From positions 1 to 61,480 of the forward strand of contig JAGXSZ010000033.1 of assembly GCA_018333515.1 (NCBI GenBank): a stretch of DNA of 61,480 bases, in the 5' to 3' direction. Source of the DNA: Actinomycetota bacterium. GTDB taxonomy: Bacteria > Actinomycetota > Aquicultoria > Aquicultorales > Aquicultoraceae. How positions within the stretch are numbered: the first letter of the stretch is position 1; the number at the start of each line of letters is the position of its first letter. A model generated the notes under the pieces. That model searched no databases. It saw only the letters and a program-made list of their open reading frames with translations, and was not told the origin of the DNA. This document shows, piece by piece, positions 45,119 through 53,950 of this stretch. Made by a program: the position numbers and the translations under genes.

Positions 45119-46348
45119 CTAACCCGCCGACGCGAGGATGGCGCGGACATAGTTTTTCGTCTCTTGATACGGGGGGATGCCGCCGTAGCGCAGAACCGCG
45201 CCGGGGCCGGCATTGTACGCGGCGAGCGCCAAGTCCCACCGGTCGAAGGTCTTGAATTGCCGGCTCAAGTATCTCGCGCCCGCTTCGAGCTGGTCGGATG
45301 GAGATTCCTTGAAACTTTCGATATCATAGCCCATAGCGATGACATTAAACGGCATCACCTGGGTCAACCCGAGCGCGCCGGAGCGCGATACGGCGCCATA
45401 GTCCCACCCCGACTCCTGGGTGATGAGCGCAAAGAAGAGCTTCTCCGGGATATCGTATTTCTCGGCGGTCGCCGCCGCGAGCGGCCTTAAATCCTTCGGT
45501 ATATTTGCCGCATTGGACGTGGCGGACGCGGCTCCCCCAAGCGCGCGAATCCGCGCGGCTATCTTGACCGAGCTGGACCTGAGGTTGTCCTCGGCCTGCG
45601 CGAGTTGCCGCTGTTCTTCTTCGATTTGGGCATAGAGCTGCTGCTGCTTTCCTACCTCTGTCTCCAGCCGCTCCTGCTGCGCGATGACGCTCGCCATCTT
45701 CTCGTCCATCCGCTTCTTATCCGCGACCAGGCGCCGGTGTTGCTCGTCGATAACCTTTTTCATAGTCCTGACTTGAGTGACCTCGCCTGAAATATCGGTG
45801 GTGAGCTGCTTGAGGTCTAAGACAAGCCGTCCGCCGTGCTCGGCTATCATGCGCAAAAACGCCAAGCGCGACATAAAATCGCCGAAGTCTTCGGACTTAA
45901 GAAGGATGGTCAGCGTGTTCTCGGTGCCGCGTTTATATGTGTTTACCAGGCGCTTGTCGAAAGCTCCGCGCCGCAACGAGAGCCCTGTGCGCGCATCGGA
46001 AAGCCTGGTCTCCGCTTCGCCGAGCTTCTTTTTCGTATCGTCTAGCTTGGTCTCGGTCGCCTTCGTGCGCTCGATTAGCTCGTTGAGTTCTGTCTGCAGC
46101 GCATTGAGTCGCGTCTGCATCTGAACGAGTTTTTGGCTGCTCTCCTCAATCTGCCCGCGGATATCCGCTTGGCGTCGCTCAGCAGACGCTTGCTTGCTCT
46201 TATTCACCTTGATTTGCGCGTCGATACTCTTTAGCTCGGAGCGCTTAGAATCGAGCGGAGATGCGTAAGCCGCCGGTGAGAGTAGTATAAACGCCGTGAC
46301 GATCAATGCCGCGATTTTTGTTCGGTCAAGCGTGCGAAAGAGTCTCAT
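45119..46348 (-). CDS. Secreted lytic transglycosylase with coiled-coil domain
   Basis: 409 residues. Signal peptide (about 8-29, ending AAYASP), a long coiled coil (about 35-245, similar to the N-terminal part of CwlO/PcsB hydrolases) and a C-terminal SLT lysozyme-like domain (about 290-405). Catalytic glutamate in ALITQESGWDYGAVS, then GALGLTQVMP and ALAAYNAGPGAV. Cuts glycan strands of peptidoglycan. ATG 46348 is chosen to place the signal peptide properly. Confidence 0.92.
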   Translation of the reverse strand: MRLFRTLDRTKIAALIVTAFILLSPAAYASPLDSKRSELKSIDAQIKVNKSKQASAERRQADIRGQIEESSQKLVQMQTRLNALQTELNELIERTKATETKLDDTKKKLGEAETRLSDARTGLSLRRGAFDKRLVNTYKRGTENTLTILLKSEDFGDFMSRLAFLRMIAEHGGRLVLDLKQLTTDISGEVTQVRTMKKVIDEQHRRLVADKKRMDEKMASVIAQQERLETEVGKQQQLYAQIEEEQRQLAQAEDNLRSSSVKIAARIRALGGAASATSNAANIPKDLRPLAAATAEKYDIPEKLFFALITQESGWDYGAVSRSGALGLTQVMPFNVIAMGYDIESFKESPSDQLEAGARYLSRQFKTFDRWDLALAAYNAGPGAVLRYGGIPPYQETKNYVRAILASAG

Positions 46349-46440
46349 ACAAGGTTTCAATCTACCAGTAACGGCGGGATGGGTCAACTTCTGGGGGGGG
46401 CAGAATAATAAAATGTCTCTTATCTTGCGAGCGGACGCAA

Positions 46441-46468
46441 AAAGAGCCCCAATCGCTCGAGGCTCTTT
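46441..46468 (-). terminator. Terminator of the hdr-flox operon
   Basis: Reverse-strand stem AAAGAGCC / GGCTCTTT with a 12-base loop followed by T residues, about 63 bases after the last stop of the operon. Confidence 0.8.
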
Positions 46469-46530
46469 AAAGTTGGACTATTCAATGCACCGGCGGTGAT
46501 TCGCACGGCGACCGACAACTATGCGGTTTT

Positions 46531-47367
46531 CTAAAAATCCCCATTTATGCCATTCAGCTCGGCCAGCGTAAAGACCGGGCCGTCCTTGCAGATGAAGAGG
46601 CTGCCGATGTTGCAGCGCCCGCAGAGGCCGACGCAACACTGCATCTTGCCCTCTAGCGTGGTCACTATCTGCTCGGGGCTAAAGTTCATCTCGGCCAAAT
46701 CTTGGAGGACGAACTTGATCATAATCGGCGGCCCGCAGGTTAAGGCGATCGCGTTCTCCGGCGATGGGGCGACCTCTTTTAGGATGGTCGGCACGAAGCC
46801 TACCTTGCCGCTCCATTTGTCGTCGCCGCAGTCTACGGTGATATTCATATCGAGGTCTTTGACCGCCCCCCAGCGCTCGTACTCCCATTTGAAGACGAGG
46901 TCTTCGGGGCTTCTCGCGCCGTAGACGAGCGTTATGTGCCCGAAATCGTCGCGGTTGTCGATGGCGTAGTTCAAAACGCTGCGAACCGGGGCCAGGCCGA
47001 TACCGCCGCCGATGATTATTAAGTTCTTGCCCTTCCAGGCATCGACGGGAAAACCGTTTCCGTAGGGGCCGCGGATGCCGAGTTTATCCCCCGCGCCCAT
47101 GGTGTGGATGTAGTCGGTGACCACGCCGCAGCGCTTGATGGAGAACTCGAGGTACTCGGTCTGCGTCGGAGACGAGGTTATAGAGATAACGCTCTCGCCC
47201 GCGCCGAAGACCGACAACTCGGCGACTTGACCCGGTCTTTGCTTGAAGTTCTCCCAGGCCTGCTCGTCGTCTATTCTGACCCGAAATGTCTTTACATCCG
47301 GCGTCTCGTCGAACGCCTCGATGATGGTGGCGATTGTCGGTACTAATGTTTTGACTGCGCTAGTCAT
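46531..47367 (-). CDS. floxA: FloxA-type NAD(P)H/FAD oxidoreductase subunit
   Basis: 278 residues of the ferredoxin-NADP reductase/PyrK/sulfhydrogenase-gamma family. FAD domain ISITSSPTQTEYLEFSI, NAD domain IIIGGGIGLAPVRSVLNY, and a C-terminal [2Fe-2S]-type cysteine cluster KMQCCVGLCGRCNIG. It should draw electrons from NADH into the Flox-Hdr complex. Start ATG directly follows the previous stop, with GGGAGGGG upstream. Last gene of the operon. Confidence 0.9.
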   Translation of the reverse strand: MTSAVKTLVPTIATIIEAFDETPDVKTFRVRIDDEQAWENFKQRPGQVAELSVFGAGESVISITSSPTQTEYLEFSIKRCGVVTDYIHTMGAGDKLGIRGPYGNGFPVDAWKGKNLIIIGGGIGLAPVRSVLNYAIDNRDDFGHITLVYGARSPEDLVFKWEYERWGAVKDLDMNITVDCGDDKWSGKVGFVPTILKEVAPSPENAIALTCGPPIMIKFVLQDLAEMNFSPEQIVTTLEGKMQCCVGLCGRCNIGSLFICKDGPVFTLAELNGINGDF

Positions 47368-48492
47368 CTAAACCCCTCCCGTCTTGACGGTCTCATCGGC
47401 CGGCTTTACTTCGCATGTGCGAACTTTTTCGTCTTCGCTTGGCAGCTCTTTCTCGAAGCCTACCGGCGCGGCGCCGGTAGCCGCAAGCGAGCCCTCTAAA
47501 AAGTCGCGGAGGTCATAGGAGACAGGGCAGCTTCTGATGCAGCGCCCGCAACCGACACAGTCGATGTCGCCGTATTTCTCCGGGAAGTAGCTGAATTTGT
47601 GGAGCATTCTCTGGCGCATGCGCTTCCAGTGGAACTCCCTGGGGTTGTGGCCGCCGGCCGCCCGGTTGTACTGGTAGAACATGCATGAATCCCAGCCACG
47701 ATAGCGCTCGCCTTTTCTGGTGTTGCCCTCGTCGCGCACGTCGAAACAGTAGCACGTCGGGCAGACAAAGGTACACGCGCCGCAGCTTAAGCACTTGTCG
47801 GTCAGCTTCCGCCAGAAAGCATCGTCGTTGAAGAGCGCGTCGAGCGTTTTGGCGTCGGCGATATCGAGCTTCGGCATCGAGTTTGCGACCTCTTCACCGA
47901 CGCGCTTGGCCGCCGCTTCGTCGTCGGCGCTCGCGTCGCTGAAGAGACCTTCGTTTGCCCTGATAAGCTCCTCGCCCTTCTCGGTGAGCGACTCGACGAG
48001 ATACTTATCACCGATGTCCATCATCCAGACGTCGCCGGTCTTCTCGTCGGGCGCGCCCCCTATCGAGGTACAAAAACACGTGCGGCAAGCGCTGGTACAC
48101 GCCGTTGTGACAAGCGCCGACGCGTTACGATGCCCCATATATTGGTTCTCGGGCAGCTCGGGGTCGAAGAAGGGTTTGTCGGTCAAGGTAAACGACCTGC
48201 TGTCGCAAGGGCGGATACCGAAGACCACCTTTTTCGTCCCGTTCTCATCCCCGGGTGTGACGGTGATGCCGTCCGGGTTTACCTCGAACGAAAGGATTTT
48301 CTCGACTTGCTTGAATATCAAGCCTTTCGGCGGGGTGTCTGTGCGAATATCCATCGCGGGCATCCGCCCTTTATCGATTTTCTTAAACGATGAGGCGCCC
48401 TCACCCTCCACCGGGGCGTAGACCTCGTAGGCCGCGACCAGCGAATCAAGCCAGGCTTGCAGGTTGCCGGCTGGTAATATCTTAGTGACCAC
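47368..48492 (-). CDS. floxB: FloxB-type iron-sulfur subunit (AsrA/sulfhydrogenase-beta family)
   Basis: 374 residues. C-terminal ferredoxin-like pair CLSCGACTFVCPTCYCFD and CVGCGRCIRSCPVSYDL binds two [4Fe-4S] clusters. An upstream TTACTSACRTCFC may hold another. The N-terminal part resembles the anaerobic sulfite reductase A / hydrogenase beta family. GTG 48492 overlaps the end of floxC and has GGAGGAG upstream. It should relay electrons between FloxA and the Hdr part. Confidence 0.87.
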   Translation of the reverse strand: MVTKILPAGNLQAWLDSLVAAYEVYAPVEGEGASSFKKIDKGRMPAMDIRTDTPPKGLIFKQVEKILSFEVNPDGITVTPGDENGTKKVVFGIRPCDSRSFTLTDKPFFDPELPENQYMGHRNASALVTTACTSACRTCFCTSIGGAPDEKTGDVWMMDIGDKYLVESLTEKGEELIRANEGLFSDASADDEAAAKRVGEEVANSMPKLDIADAKTLDALFNDDAFWRKLTDKCLSCGACTFVCPTCYCFDVRDEGNTRKGERYRGWDSCMFYQYNRAAGGHNPREFHWKRMRQRMLHKFSYFPEKYGDIDCVGCGRCIRSCPVSYDLRDFLEGSLAATGAAPVGFEKELPSEDEKVRTCEVKPADETVKTGGV

Positions 48493-49423
48493 TTTCCAAC
48501 TCCTCCTTACGGAAGACTTCCAGCGGCGGACGCGCATCCGCTTTCTCCCCCACGTTGAAATCGAAGAGTTTGCGCACCGCGTCGCCGACCTGCTTGTGCA
48601 GCAGGCTCAACGGTATGCCTACCGGGCACGCCCGCTCGCACGAGCCGCACTCGGTACAGCGCCCCGCCACGTGCATGGCGCGTTGGGCATGGAACATGAG
48701 TGCTTCTTTCGCGTCGAGTTTGGCGCCCGTCCAGCGCTCGCGCAGCGCTTGGACCGCGCAGTTATCGCGGCAGTAGCAGGCCGGGCACGCCTCGCGGCAC
48801 GCGTAGCAGCGTATGCAACGGTCGAACTCTTTGGCCCAGAAATCGCGCCACCAGGCCGAATCGGCGTCTTCGGGGACGATTGAGACCGCCTCACCGGTGA
48901 CTTTGGTGACGCCTTCGTCTATGACGATGTCGCCGAACGCGTTCTCCTGGTTACACAGGTAACACCTATCGAGCGCGACCTGTGCGAACGGCACCCGTTT
49001 AGCCTCGCCGTCTACCTCGACGACTATAGTGTCGCCATCGAGATAGGCCGCTGTGGCGTCGTCCAGCGAGCCGACAGCCGCCTCGAGCTTGGCCGGATTG
49101 ACCGTCCCCGGACACTTAATACTTATAACCTTGACGTTTTCGCGATCTATCTTGCCCTCCGCGATAAGGGCGACTACCGAGCCCGCGTCGCACGGCTTGG
49201 TTATGACCGCCGCTTTCTCATTTAACCTCGGAAGGTAAACCGCCAGGTTATTCTGGCAAAACGGATTAAAGACCAGCTTGCCCGCATCTTGCGCGTCGCG
49301 CGCGAAGAGCGGTGAGGCTTTCGCCGGGTTCCAACCCGCGCCCCAGCCGATGACCGTGGTCACCTCTTCCTTCTCGAGAAGCTCTTTCGCTTTTTCTCGC
49401 AGCTCCGCTTCGAGTTTTTCCAT
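48482..49423 (-). CDS. floxC: FloxC-type iron-sulfur subunit
   Basis: 313 residues. Two [4Fe-4S] motifs, CIRCYACREACPACYCRDNC and CTECGSCERACPVGIPL, plus further cysteines (RCYLCNQEN, KPCDAGS) in an FrhB-like N-terminal region. ATG starts two bases after the floxD stop. Role as a relay is inferred from Flox operons of sulfate reducers. Confidence 0.85.
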   Translation of the reverse strand: MEKLEAELREKAKELLEKEEVTTVIGWGAGWNPAKASPLFARDAQDAGKLVFNPFCQNNLAVYLPRLNEKAAVITKPCDAGSVVALIAEGKIDRENVKVISIKCPGTVNPAKLEAAVGSLDDATAAYLDGDTIVVEVDGEAKRVPFAQVALDRCYLCNQENAFGDIVIDEGVTKVTGEAVSIVPEDADSAWWRDFWAKEFDRCIRCYACREACPACYCRDNCAVQALRERWTGAKLDAKEALMFHAQRAMHVAGRCTECGSCERACPVGIPLSLLHKQVGDAVRKLFDFNVGEKADARPPLEVFRKEELESGH

Positions 49424-49425
49424 CT

Positions 49426-49902
49426 TTAAGCCTCAACCTTCTCTCCCGCGTTCTCTATCTCGGCAACCGTATCCGGAGCGAGCATAGAGAAAACGTCTGG
49501 GTTGAATTTACCTACTTTTTGGAGCGCGACTATAAAGTCCTCGACTTCCTCTTTGAGTTCCTTGCCCTCGGACGCCGCGATCCAGGTATACCTGAACCTC
49601 TCCGGCTCGATGCCGAGAACCGGTAGTATTTCGTTGAACAGCGCCAGGCGCCGCCTGGCATAGTAATTGCCCTCACGATAGTGGCAATCACCCGGGTGTC
49701 AGCCGGACACCATGACCCCGTCCGCGCCGTCGAGCAAAGCTTTAAGGGCGAACAAGGGGTCCATCCGGCCGGTACAAGGGATTCTTGCGATCCTCAAGTC
49801 CGCCGGATAGGCGAGTCGTAAATTGCCCGCCAAATCCGCACCGGCGTAGCTACACCAGTTGCAGAAAAACCCGATAATCTTGAACTCTTGATTATCTACC
49901 AC
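49426..49902 (-). CDS. floxD: MvhD/FloxD electron-transfer subunit, predicted selenoprotein (UGA = Sec at residue 68)
   Basis: 158 residues when UGA at 49699-49701 is read as selenocysteine. Before it: GFFCNWCSYAGADLAG and IPCTGRMDPLFALKALLDG. Across it: G-V-M-V-S-G-U-H-P-G-D-C-H-Y. After it: REGNYYARRRLALF, YTWIAASEGKEL and a normal C-terminus with TAA. MvhD proteins carry cysteine in G-C-H-x-G-D-C-H-Y at this place, and selenocysteine versions (VhuD) are known in methanogens. GTG 49902 overlaps the hdrA stop, so it is coupled. MvhD links HdrA to the electron-input module through a [2Fe-2S] cluster. Hairpins after the UGA exist, but none is a textbook SECIS. Confidence 0.85.
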
Positions 49903-51908
49903 TGTAATACCGCCTCTATCGATTTTAATATCTGCTCATCGGTCTGACCTCTGAGCTGCGCGGCGCCCGGACGGCACGCGGCCGAACAGGTTCCGCAACC
50001 CTGACACATCGCCTCGTTTACCTTGGCGAATTTCTTGCCTCTGAACTCTTCCATCGTGATCGCCGAGTACGGGCAGACCTCGACGCAGGCGCCGCAGGCC
50101 ACACATATCATCGGGTCGACATTGGCGACCATCGGGTCGCTCATCAATATATCATTCGAGAAGAGCACGCCGACTTTGGCGGCTACCGCACCGGCGGTCG
50201 CGACCGTGTCGGGAATATCTCTCGGCGATAGCGCCGCGCCGCAGGCGAAGACGCCTTCGCGCGGAACCTCGACCGGTTTCAGCTTCGGATGAACCTCGCT
50301 GATAAAGCCGTAAGCATCGGTGGTGATGCCGATTGTGTTTGCGAGAGCGACGCTGTCCTCGCGGGCGATCGAGCCGGTCGCTAGAATGATCATGTCGGCC
50401 TCCATCTCAAGCGGCATGCCGAGAATGGTGTCCGCGGCCTTCAGCACCAGGTGGCCGTCGTGCTCGTAGATGCGCGAAACGCGACCGCGCACGTAATTGG
50501 CGCCGTATTCGCGCTGGGCGCGCAGGACAAACTCCTCGTAACCTTTACCGGCCGCGCGGATGTCCATGTAGAAGACGTATATCTCGGCGTCGGGCAACTT
50601 TTCGCGCACCAAAATCGCCTGCTTCGCCGTGTACATGCAGCAGATGCGCGAACAATACGGGACGCCCTTGGCCTCATCGCGCGAGCCGACGCACTGGATA
50701 AAGGCGACTTTCTTCGGCTTCTCGCCGTTTGACGGCCTCACGATTTTGCCTTCGGTCGGGCCGGATGAGTTGACCATGCGCTCGAAGTCGAGCCCGGTGA
50801 TGACATCGGGTATTTCGCCCGCGCCGTACTCGCCGTATTTCTTCTGGTCGAAGAGGTTAAAGCCGGTCGCGAGTACAATCGCGCCGAACTTCTCGTTGAT
50901 AAGTTCGTCTTCCATATCGAAGTCGATTGCGCCCGGCTCGCATTTCTTGGCGCAGACGCCACATTTGCGCTTCGGCTTCTTCTCGCCTTCCGCGACCTCG
51001 ATGGTGTCGGGGTCCGGCGACAGCAGCCATTGGCAATACTCCTTGTCTATGACCGGGACTTTTGGAACGGCCTGCGCGAACGGCACATAGATAGCGCCGC
51101 GCGGCGCTTTGCCGTTCTCGAACTCGTTCGGGATTTTCTTCCTGAGCGGACACTTGGTCACGCACTCGAGACATCCGGTGCAGGTGCTCTCATCGACGAA
51201 CTTGGCTTTCTTTCGGATAGTCACGTTAAAATTACCGACGTAACCGTTGACGTTCTCGACCTCCGAATAGGTCAGCAACCGTATCTTCGGGTGCTGCGCC
51301 ACATCGACCATTCTCGGCGAGAGAATACACGCCGAGCAGTCGAGCGTCGGGAAGGTCTTATCGAGCTGCGCCATGCGCCCGCCGATAGACGGTTCCTTCT
51401 CGACCATGACGACCTCGTATCCCATGTTGGCTATATCGAGCGCCGCCTGAATTCCCGCTATTCCTCCCCCGATTACCAACGCGCGCTTCTCGACCGTGAC
51501 CCGGCCCGGCGTAAGCGGTTTGGCGAAGGAGACCTTGCCGACCGCCGCCTTTACCAAGTCGAAGGCTTTGCGCGTCGCGCTGTCCTTGTCCGCCGTCACC
51601 CACGAGACATGCTCGCGCAGGTTGGCGATTTCGAGCATGTACGGGTTGAGACCCGCCTGTTCGATAGTCTTTCTAAAAGTATTCTCATGCATCTTCGGCG
51701 AGCAAGAACCGATGACGACCTTGTCGATGCGGTTTTCCTTTATCGCGTCGATTATCACTTTTTGCCCGGCCTCAGAGCAGGAATACTTCTGGTGGCTCGA
51801 ATACACTACGCCGGGTATATCGATAGCGTCGTCAGAGACTTTCGCCACGTCTACCTTGCCCGCGATGTTCGTACCACAATGACAGATAAATACACCGACT
51901 CTTGACAT
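49896..51908 (-). CDS. hdrA: Heterodisulfide reductase subunit A (FAD, bifurcating core)
   Basis: 670 residues. N-terminal cluster domain (ICHCGTNIAG, YSCSEAGQ, GSCSPKMHENTF), FAD-binding VIGGGIAGIQAALD with LDCSACILSPRM, inner ferredoxin motifs CTGCLECVTKCPLR and CGVCAKKCEPGAI, and a C-terminal pair ICVACGACVEVCPYSAI and CQGCGTCSAACRPGA. The flavin of HdrA splits electrons between ferredoxin and the disulfide branch. The N-terminal cysteine that is selenocysteine in some archaeal HdrA is cysteine here. Confidence 0.95.
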   Translation of the reverse strand: MSRVGVFICHCGTNIAGKVDVAKVSDDAIDIPGVVYSSHQKYSCSEAGQKVIIDAIKENRIDKVVIGSCSPKMHENTFRKTIEQAGLNPYMLEIANLREHVSWVTADKDSATRKAFDLVKAAVGKVSFAKPLTPGRVTVEKRALVIGGGIAGIQAALDIANMGYEVVMVEKEPSIGGRMAQLDKTFPTLDCSACILSPRMVDVAQHPKIRLLTYSEVENVNGYVGNFNVTIRKKAKFVDESTCTGCLECVTKCPLRKKIPNEFENGKAPRGAIYVPFAQAVPKVPVIDKEYCQWLLSPDPDTIEVAEGEKKPKRKCGVCAKKCEPGAIDFDMEDELINEKFGAIVLATGFNLFDQKKYGEYGAGEIPDVITGLDFERMVNSSGPTEGKIVRPSNGEKPKKVAFIQCVGSRDEAKGVPYCSRICCMYTAKQAILVREKLPDAEIYVFYMDIRAAGKGYEEFVLRAQREYGANYVRGRVSRIYEHDGHLVLKAADTILGMPLEMEADMIILATGSIAREDSVALANTIGITTDAYGFISEVHPKLKPVEVPREGVFACGAALSPRDIPDTVATAGAVAAKVGVLFSNDILMSDPMVANVDPMICVACGACVEVCPYSAITMEEFRGKKFAKVNEAMCQGCGTCSAACRPGAAQLRGQTDEQILKSIEAVLQW

Positions 51909-51909
51909 A

Positions 51910-52794
51910 CTAACCGACTTCCTTTGCTTCGTCGGCTCCTTGCCGACGTTTATCGATAAGCCTCATCACTTCTCCGTCGATCTCCAAATCCTGCTCGTCG
52001 GCGTTGAGCGCCACACCGAGAAGTTGGGAGAAATAGACGACTGGTATTTCGCTTTTCAACCCATATTTCCGCATCATAAGCGGTTGGCGCATCACCAAGT
52101 TCATGTGGCAGAGCGGGCACGCCGCCGCGACGAGATCCGCGCCGGCGGAGACCGCCGCGTTGAGGATGTTGCGAACCAAGTTGAGCGTCATATCCTTGTC
52201 GACCATTATGTAGGCGTTGCCGCAGCACTCGGTCTTGTGCGACCACTTGACCGGTGTGGCTCCCGCCGCTTCCATCAATCTATCCATAGACATAGGGTTT
52301 TCGACGTCGTCGAATTGCGCGATTTTCGGCGGGCGAACCAGCAGGCAGCCATAGTACGAGGCCACTTTGAGGTTTTTGAGCGGTTTAGTTACTTTGCCCT
52401 CGAACACGCCCTTCTCCAGGGCGTTGTGCGCGGCCTCGACCGTCGAGACGACGCGGACGCTGCCCGGAAGATACTCGAGACCCGCCTCTTTGAGGGTGTC
52501 GCGTACCTCACTGTCATGCTCAAGCTCGACGGCGGCCTCTTTGAGGCTCATAAAACATGAGGCGCACGGCGCGACGATGTCGCCGATTTCGCTCGCCAAG
52601 ACCAGGTTGCGCCCGGCGATTGCCGCGGCCATCTCCCGGTCGACTTTGTGCGCCTGCGACGAGCCGCAGCACGACCAATCCGGCACCTCTTTTAGCCCGA
52701 TGCCGAGTTTATCGAAGACGGCCCGGGTCGAGGTATCATATTCTTTAGCGCTCGTCTCAAGCGAGCACCCTGGGAAATAAGCGTAAGTCCGCAT
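51910..52794 (-). CDS. hdrB: Heterodisulfide reductase subunit B
   Basis: 294 residues with two complete CCG domains: C10, WSCCGSSQ and APCASCF in the first; YYGCLLV, TECCGNAY and ACPLCHMN in the second. These hold the two non-cubane [4Fe-4S] clusters that reduce a disulfide or a DsrC-like partner. ATG overlaps the hdrC stop by one base (TAATG). Confidence 0.95.
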   Translation of the reverse strand: MRTYAYFPGCSLETSAKEYDTSTRAVFDKLGIGLKEVPDWSCCGSSQAHKVDREMAAAIAGRNLVLASEIGDIVAPCASCFMSLKEAAVELEHDSEVRDTLKEAGLEYLPGSVRVVSTVEAAHNALEKGVFEGKVTKPLKNLKVASYYGCLLVRPPKIAQFDDVENPMSMDRLMEAAGATPVKWSHKTECCGNAYIMVDKDMTLNLVRNILNAAVSAGADLVAAACPLCHMNLVMRQPLMMRKYGLKSEIPVVYFSQLLGVALNADEQDLEIDGEVMRLIDKRRQGADEAKEVG

Positions 52795-53363
52795 TACTTA
52801 TCCCCTTCCTTCTTCGCTTTTTTACCGTTGAAGAGCTTCTGGAAATTGTTGAGGTCTTTTATCTGGTGACCGAAGAGGGGAAACTTGCCCTGGAAAAACA
52901 TCGGGATGCCTACGTCGAGGTCACCGAGGTAGTCCTTGGTCGCCACCTTCATGGCCATAGCCAAAGGCAACTCGTGGACACGTCCGTTGCTCTTGACCGA
53001 CTCGACGAATTTCTCACGCAGCGCGGACGCGGCGGGGTCGGCTACGATCCCTTCGCGCTTCGCGATTTGCGTTATCGCCTCACAGACCTTCGCTACATCC
53101 ACGTCGTTTGGACAACGCGTGTAACACGTTGCGCAAGCAACACAATTCCAAATCATCTTCGACTCCAGTACCTTACTACTCCCCCACTGCGCCAGACGTA
53201 AGACGATATGCGGTGGGATATCCTGGTACGGAGCGACCGGGCAGCCTGCCGTGCACTTACCGCAAAGGTAGCACATGTCGACTTTCTGCCCCGACAACCT
53301 GTCAATCTCTTTCTTTAAATCCGCGTCGATGGACTTAAATCTCGCGGCCGCGCCCAAAACCAT
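52794..53363 (-). CDS. hdrC: Heterodisulfide reductase subunit C
   Basis: 189 residues. Two [4Fe-4S] motifs CYLCGKCTAGCPVAPY and CVACATCYTRCPNDVD in the usual HdrC spacing. It carries electrons from HdrA to HdrB. No membrane helix, so the complex is soluble. ATG 53363 has GGAAGGAAGGG directly upstream. First gene of the seven-gene operon. Confidence 0.94.
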   Translation of the reverse strand: MVLGAAARFKSIDADLKKEIDRLSGQKVDMCYLCGKCTAGCPVAPYQDIPPHIVLRLAQWGSSKVLESKMIWNCVACATCYTRCPNDVDVAKVCEAITQIAKREGIVADPAASALREKFVESVKSNGRVHELPLAMAMKVATKDYLGDLDVGIPMFFQGKFPLFGHQIKDLNNFQKLFNGKKAKKEGDK

Positions 53364-53430
53364 ACCCTTCCTTCCGGTCGATATCTCGCAACGAAGATTG
53401 TGAAGCAATCCACAATCGGCATACAATATT

Positions 53431-53456
53431 AAAGCAGACTTTTCAAGGTCTGCTTT
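53431..53456 (-). promoter_or_regulatory. Leader hairpin of the hdr-flox operon
   Basis: Perfect nine-base stem AAAGCAGAC / GTCTGCTTT with an eight-base loop, 68 bases before the hdrC ATG. Flanks are AT-rich but without a clean T-run. Confidence 0.55.
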
Positions 53457-53950
53457 ATCCTCTTGTCTATTAACTTACGCTCGTCTCTTGGCTTACCAGT
53501 CAAGTCATCCGCATGCTATTTTACTATAGCCGCATAGCCATAAGTATTCAACAATGAGCTGCAAAAATCAACACATTTTACTAATTCTTTATCAAGCTTT
53601 GTGTCCAATGTTACGTAGTCTATCGCGTTATCCACGTTTCTTCCAATATTATACATCGTTATTGGTAGGTTTTGAAGACTAAGCGTCGTTCGCCGTGCCG
53701 AGATTCTCGCGGTTATGAGGGTCACAACCTAATCGCGCGCTTCGCGTGCCCGGTTGAGGGCTATTGCGAAAGCGCGGACAGCATCCGTCCAGCCCTCCCC
53801 CTTGCTTGCGCTCGCGTCACGGATATCTACCCGCCGACCCCATCCCATAGAGCTGCTTAAACATAAAACGCCGTTTCACGCCGGGTTTGCCCCATCCGGC
53901 TTGCGGGAAAAGGAACGCTGCGAGCACGCAAAGAGAGGTGGCGATGAGCC
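53457..53950. other. Intergenic region between the divergent hdr and cytochrome operons
   Basis: About 490 bases, AT-rich to 53680 and GC-rich beyond. It must contain the promoters of both operons, but I find no clean -35/-10 pair. A 46-codon reverse frame (start 53656, stop 53516) lacks a ribosome-binding site and is not called a gene. Confidence 0.5.

Noticed and set aside
49426-49902. floxD as a pseudogene broken by a nonsense mutation
   Set aside because: The downstream part is fully conserved in frame, the stop position fits the operon spacing, and the UGA is exactly at a conserved cysteine.
53516-53656. Small reverse ORF of about 46 codons
   Set aside because: No ribosome-binding site and no recognisable domain; kept only as part of the intergenic description.
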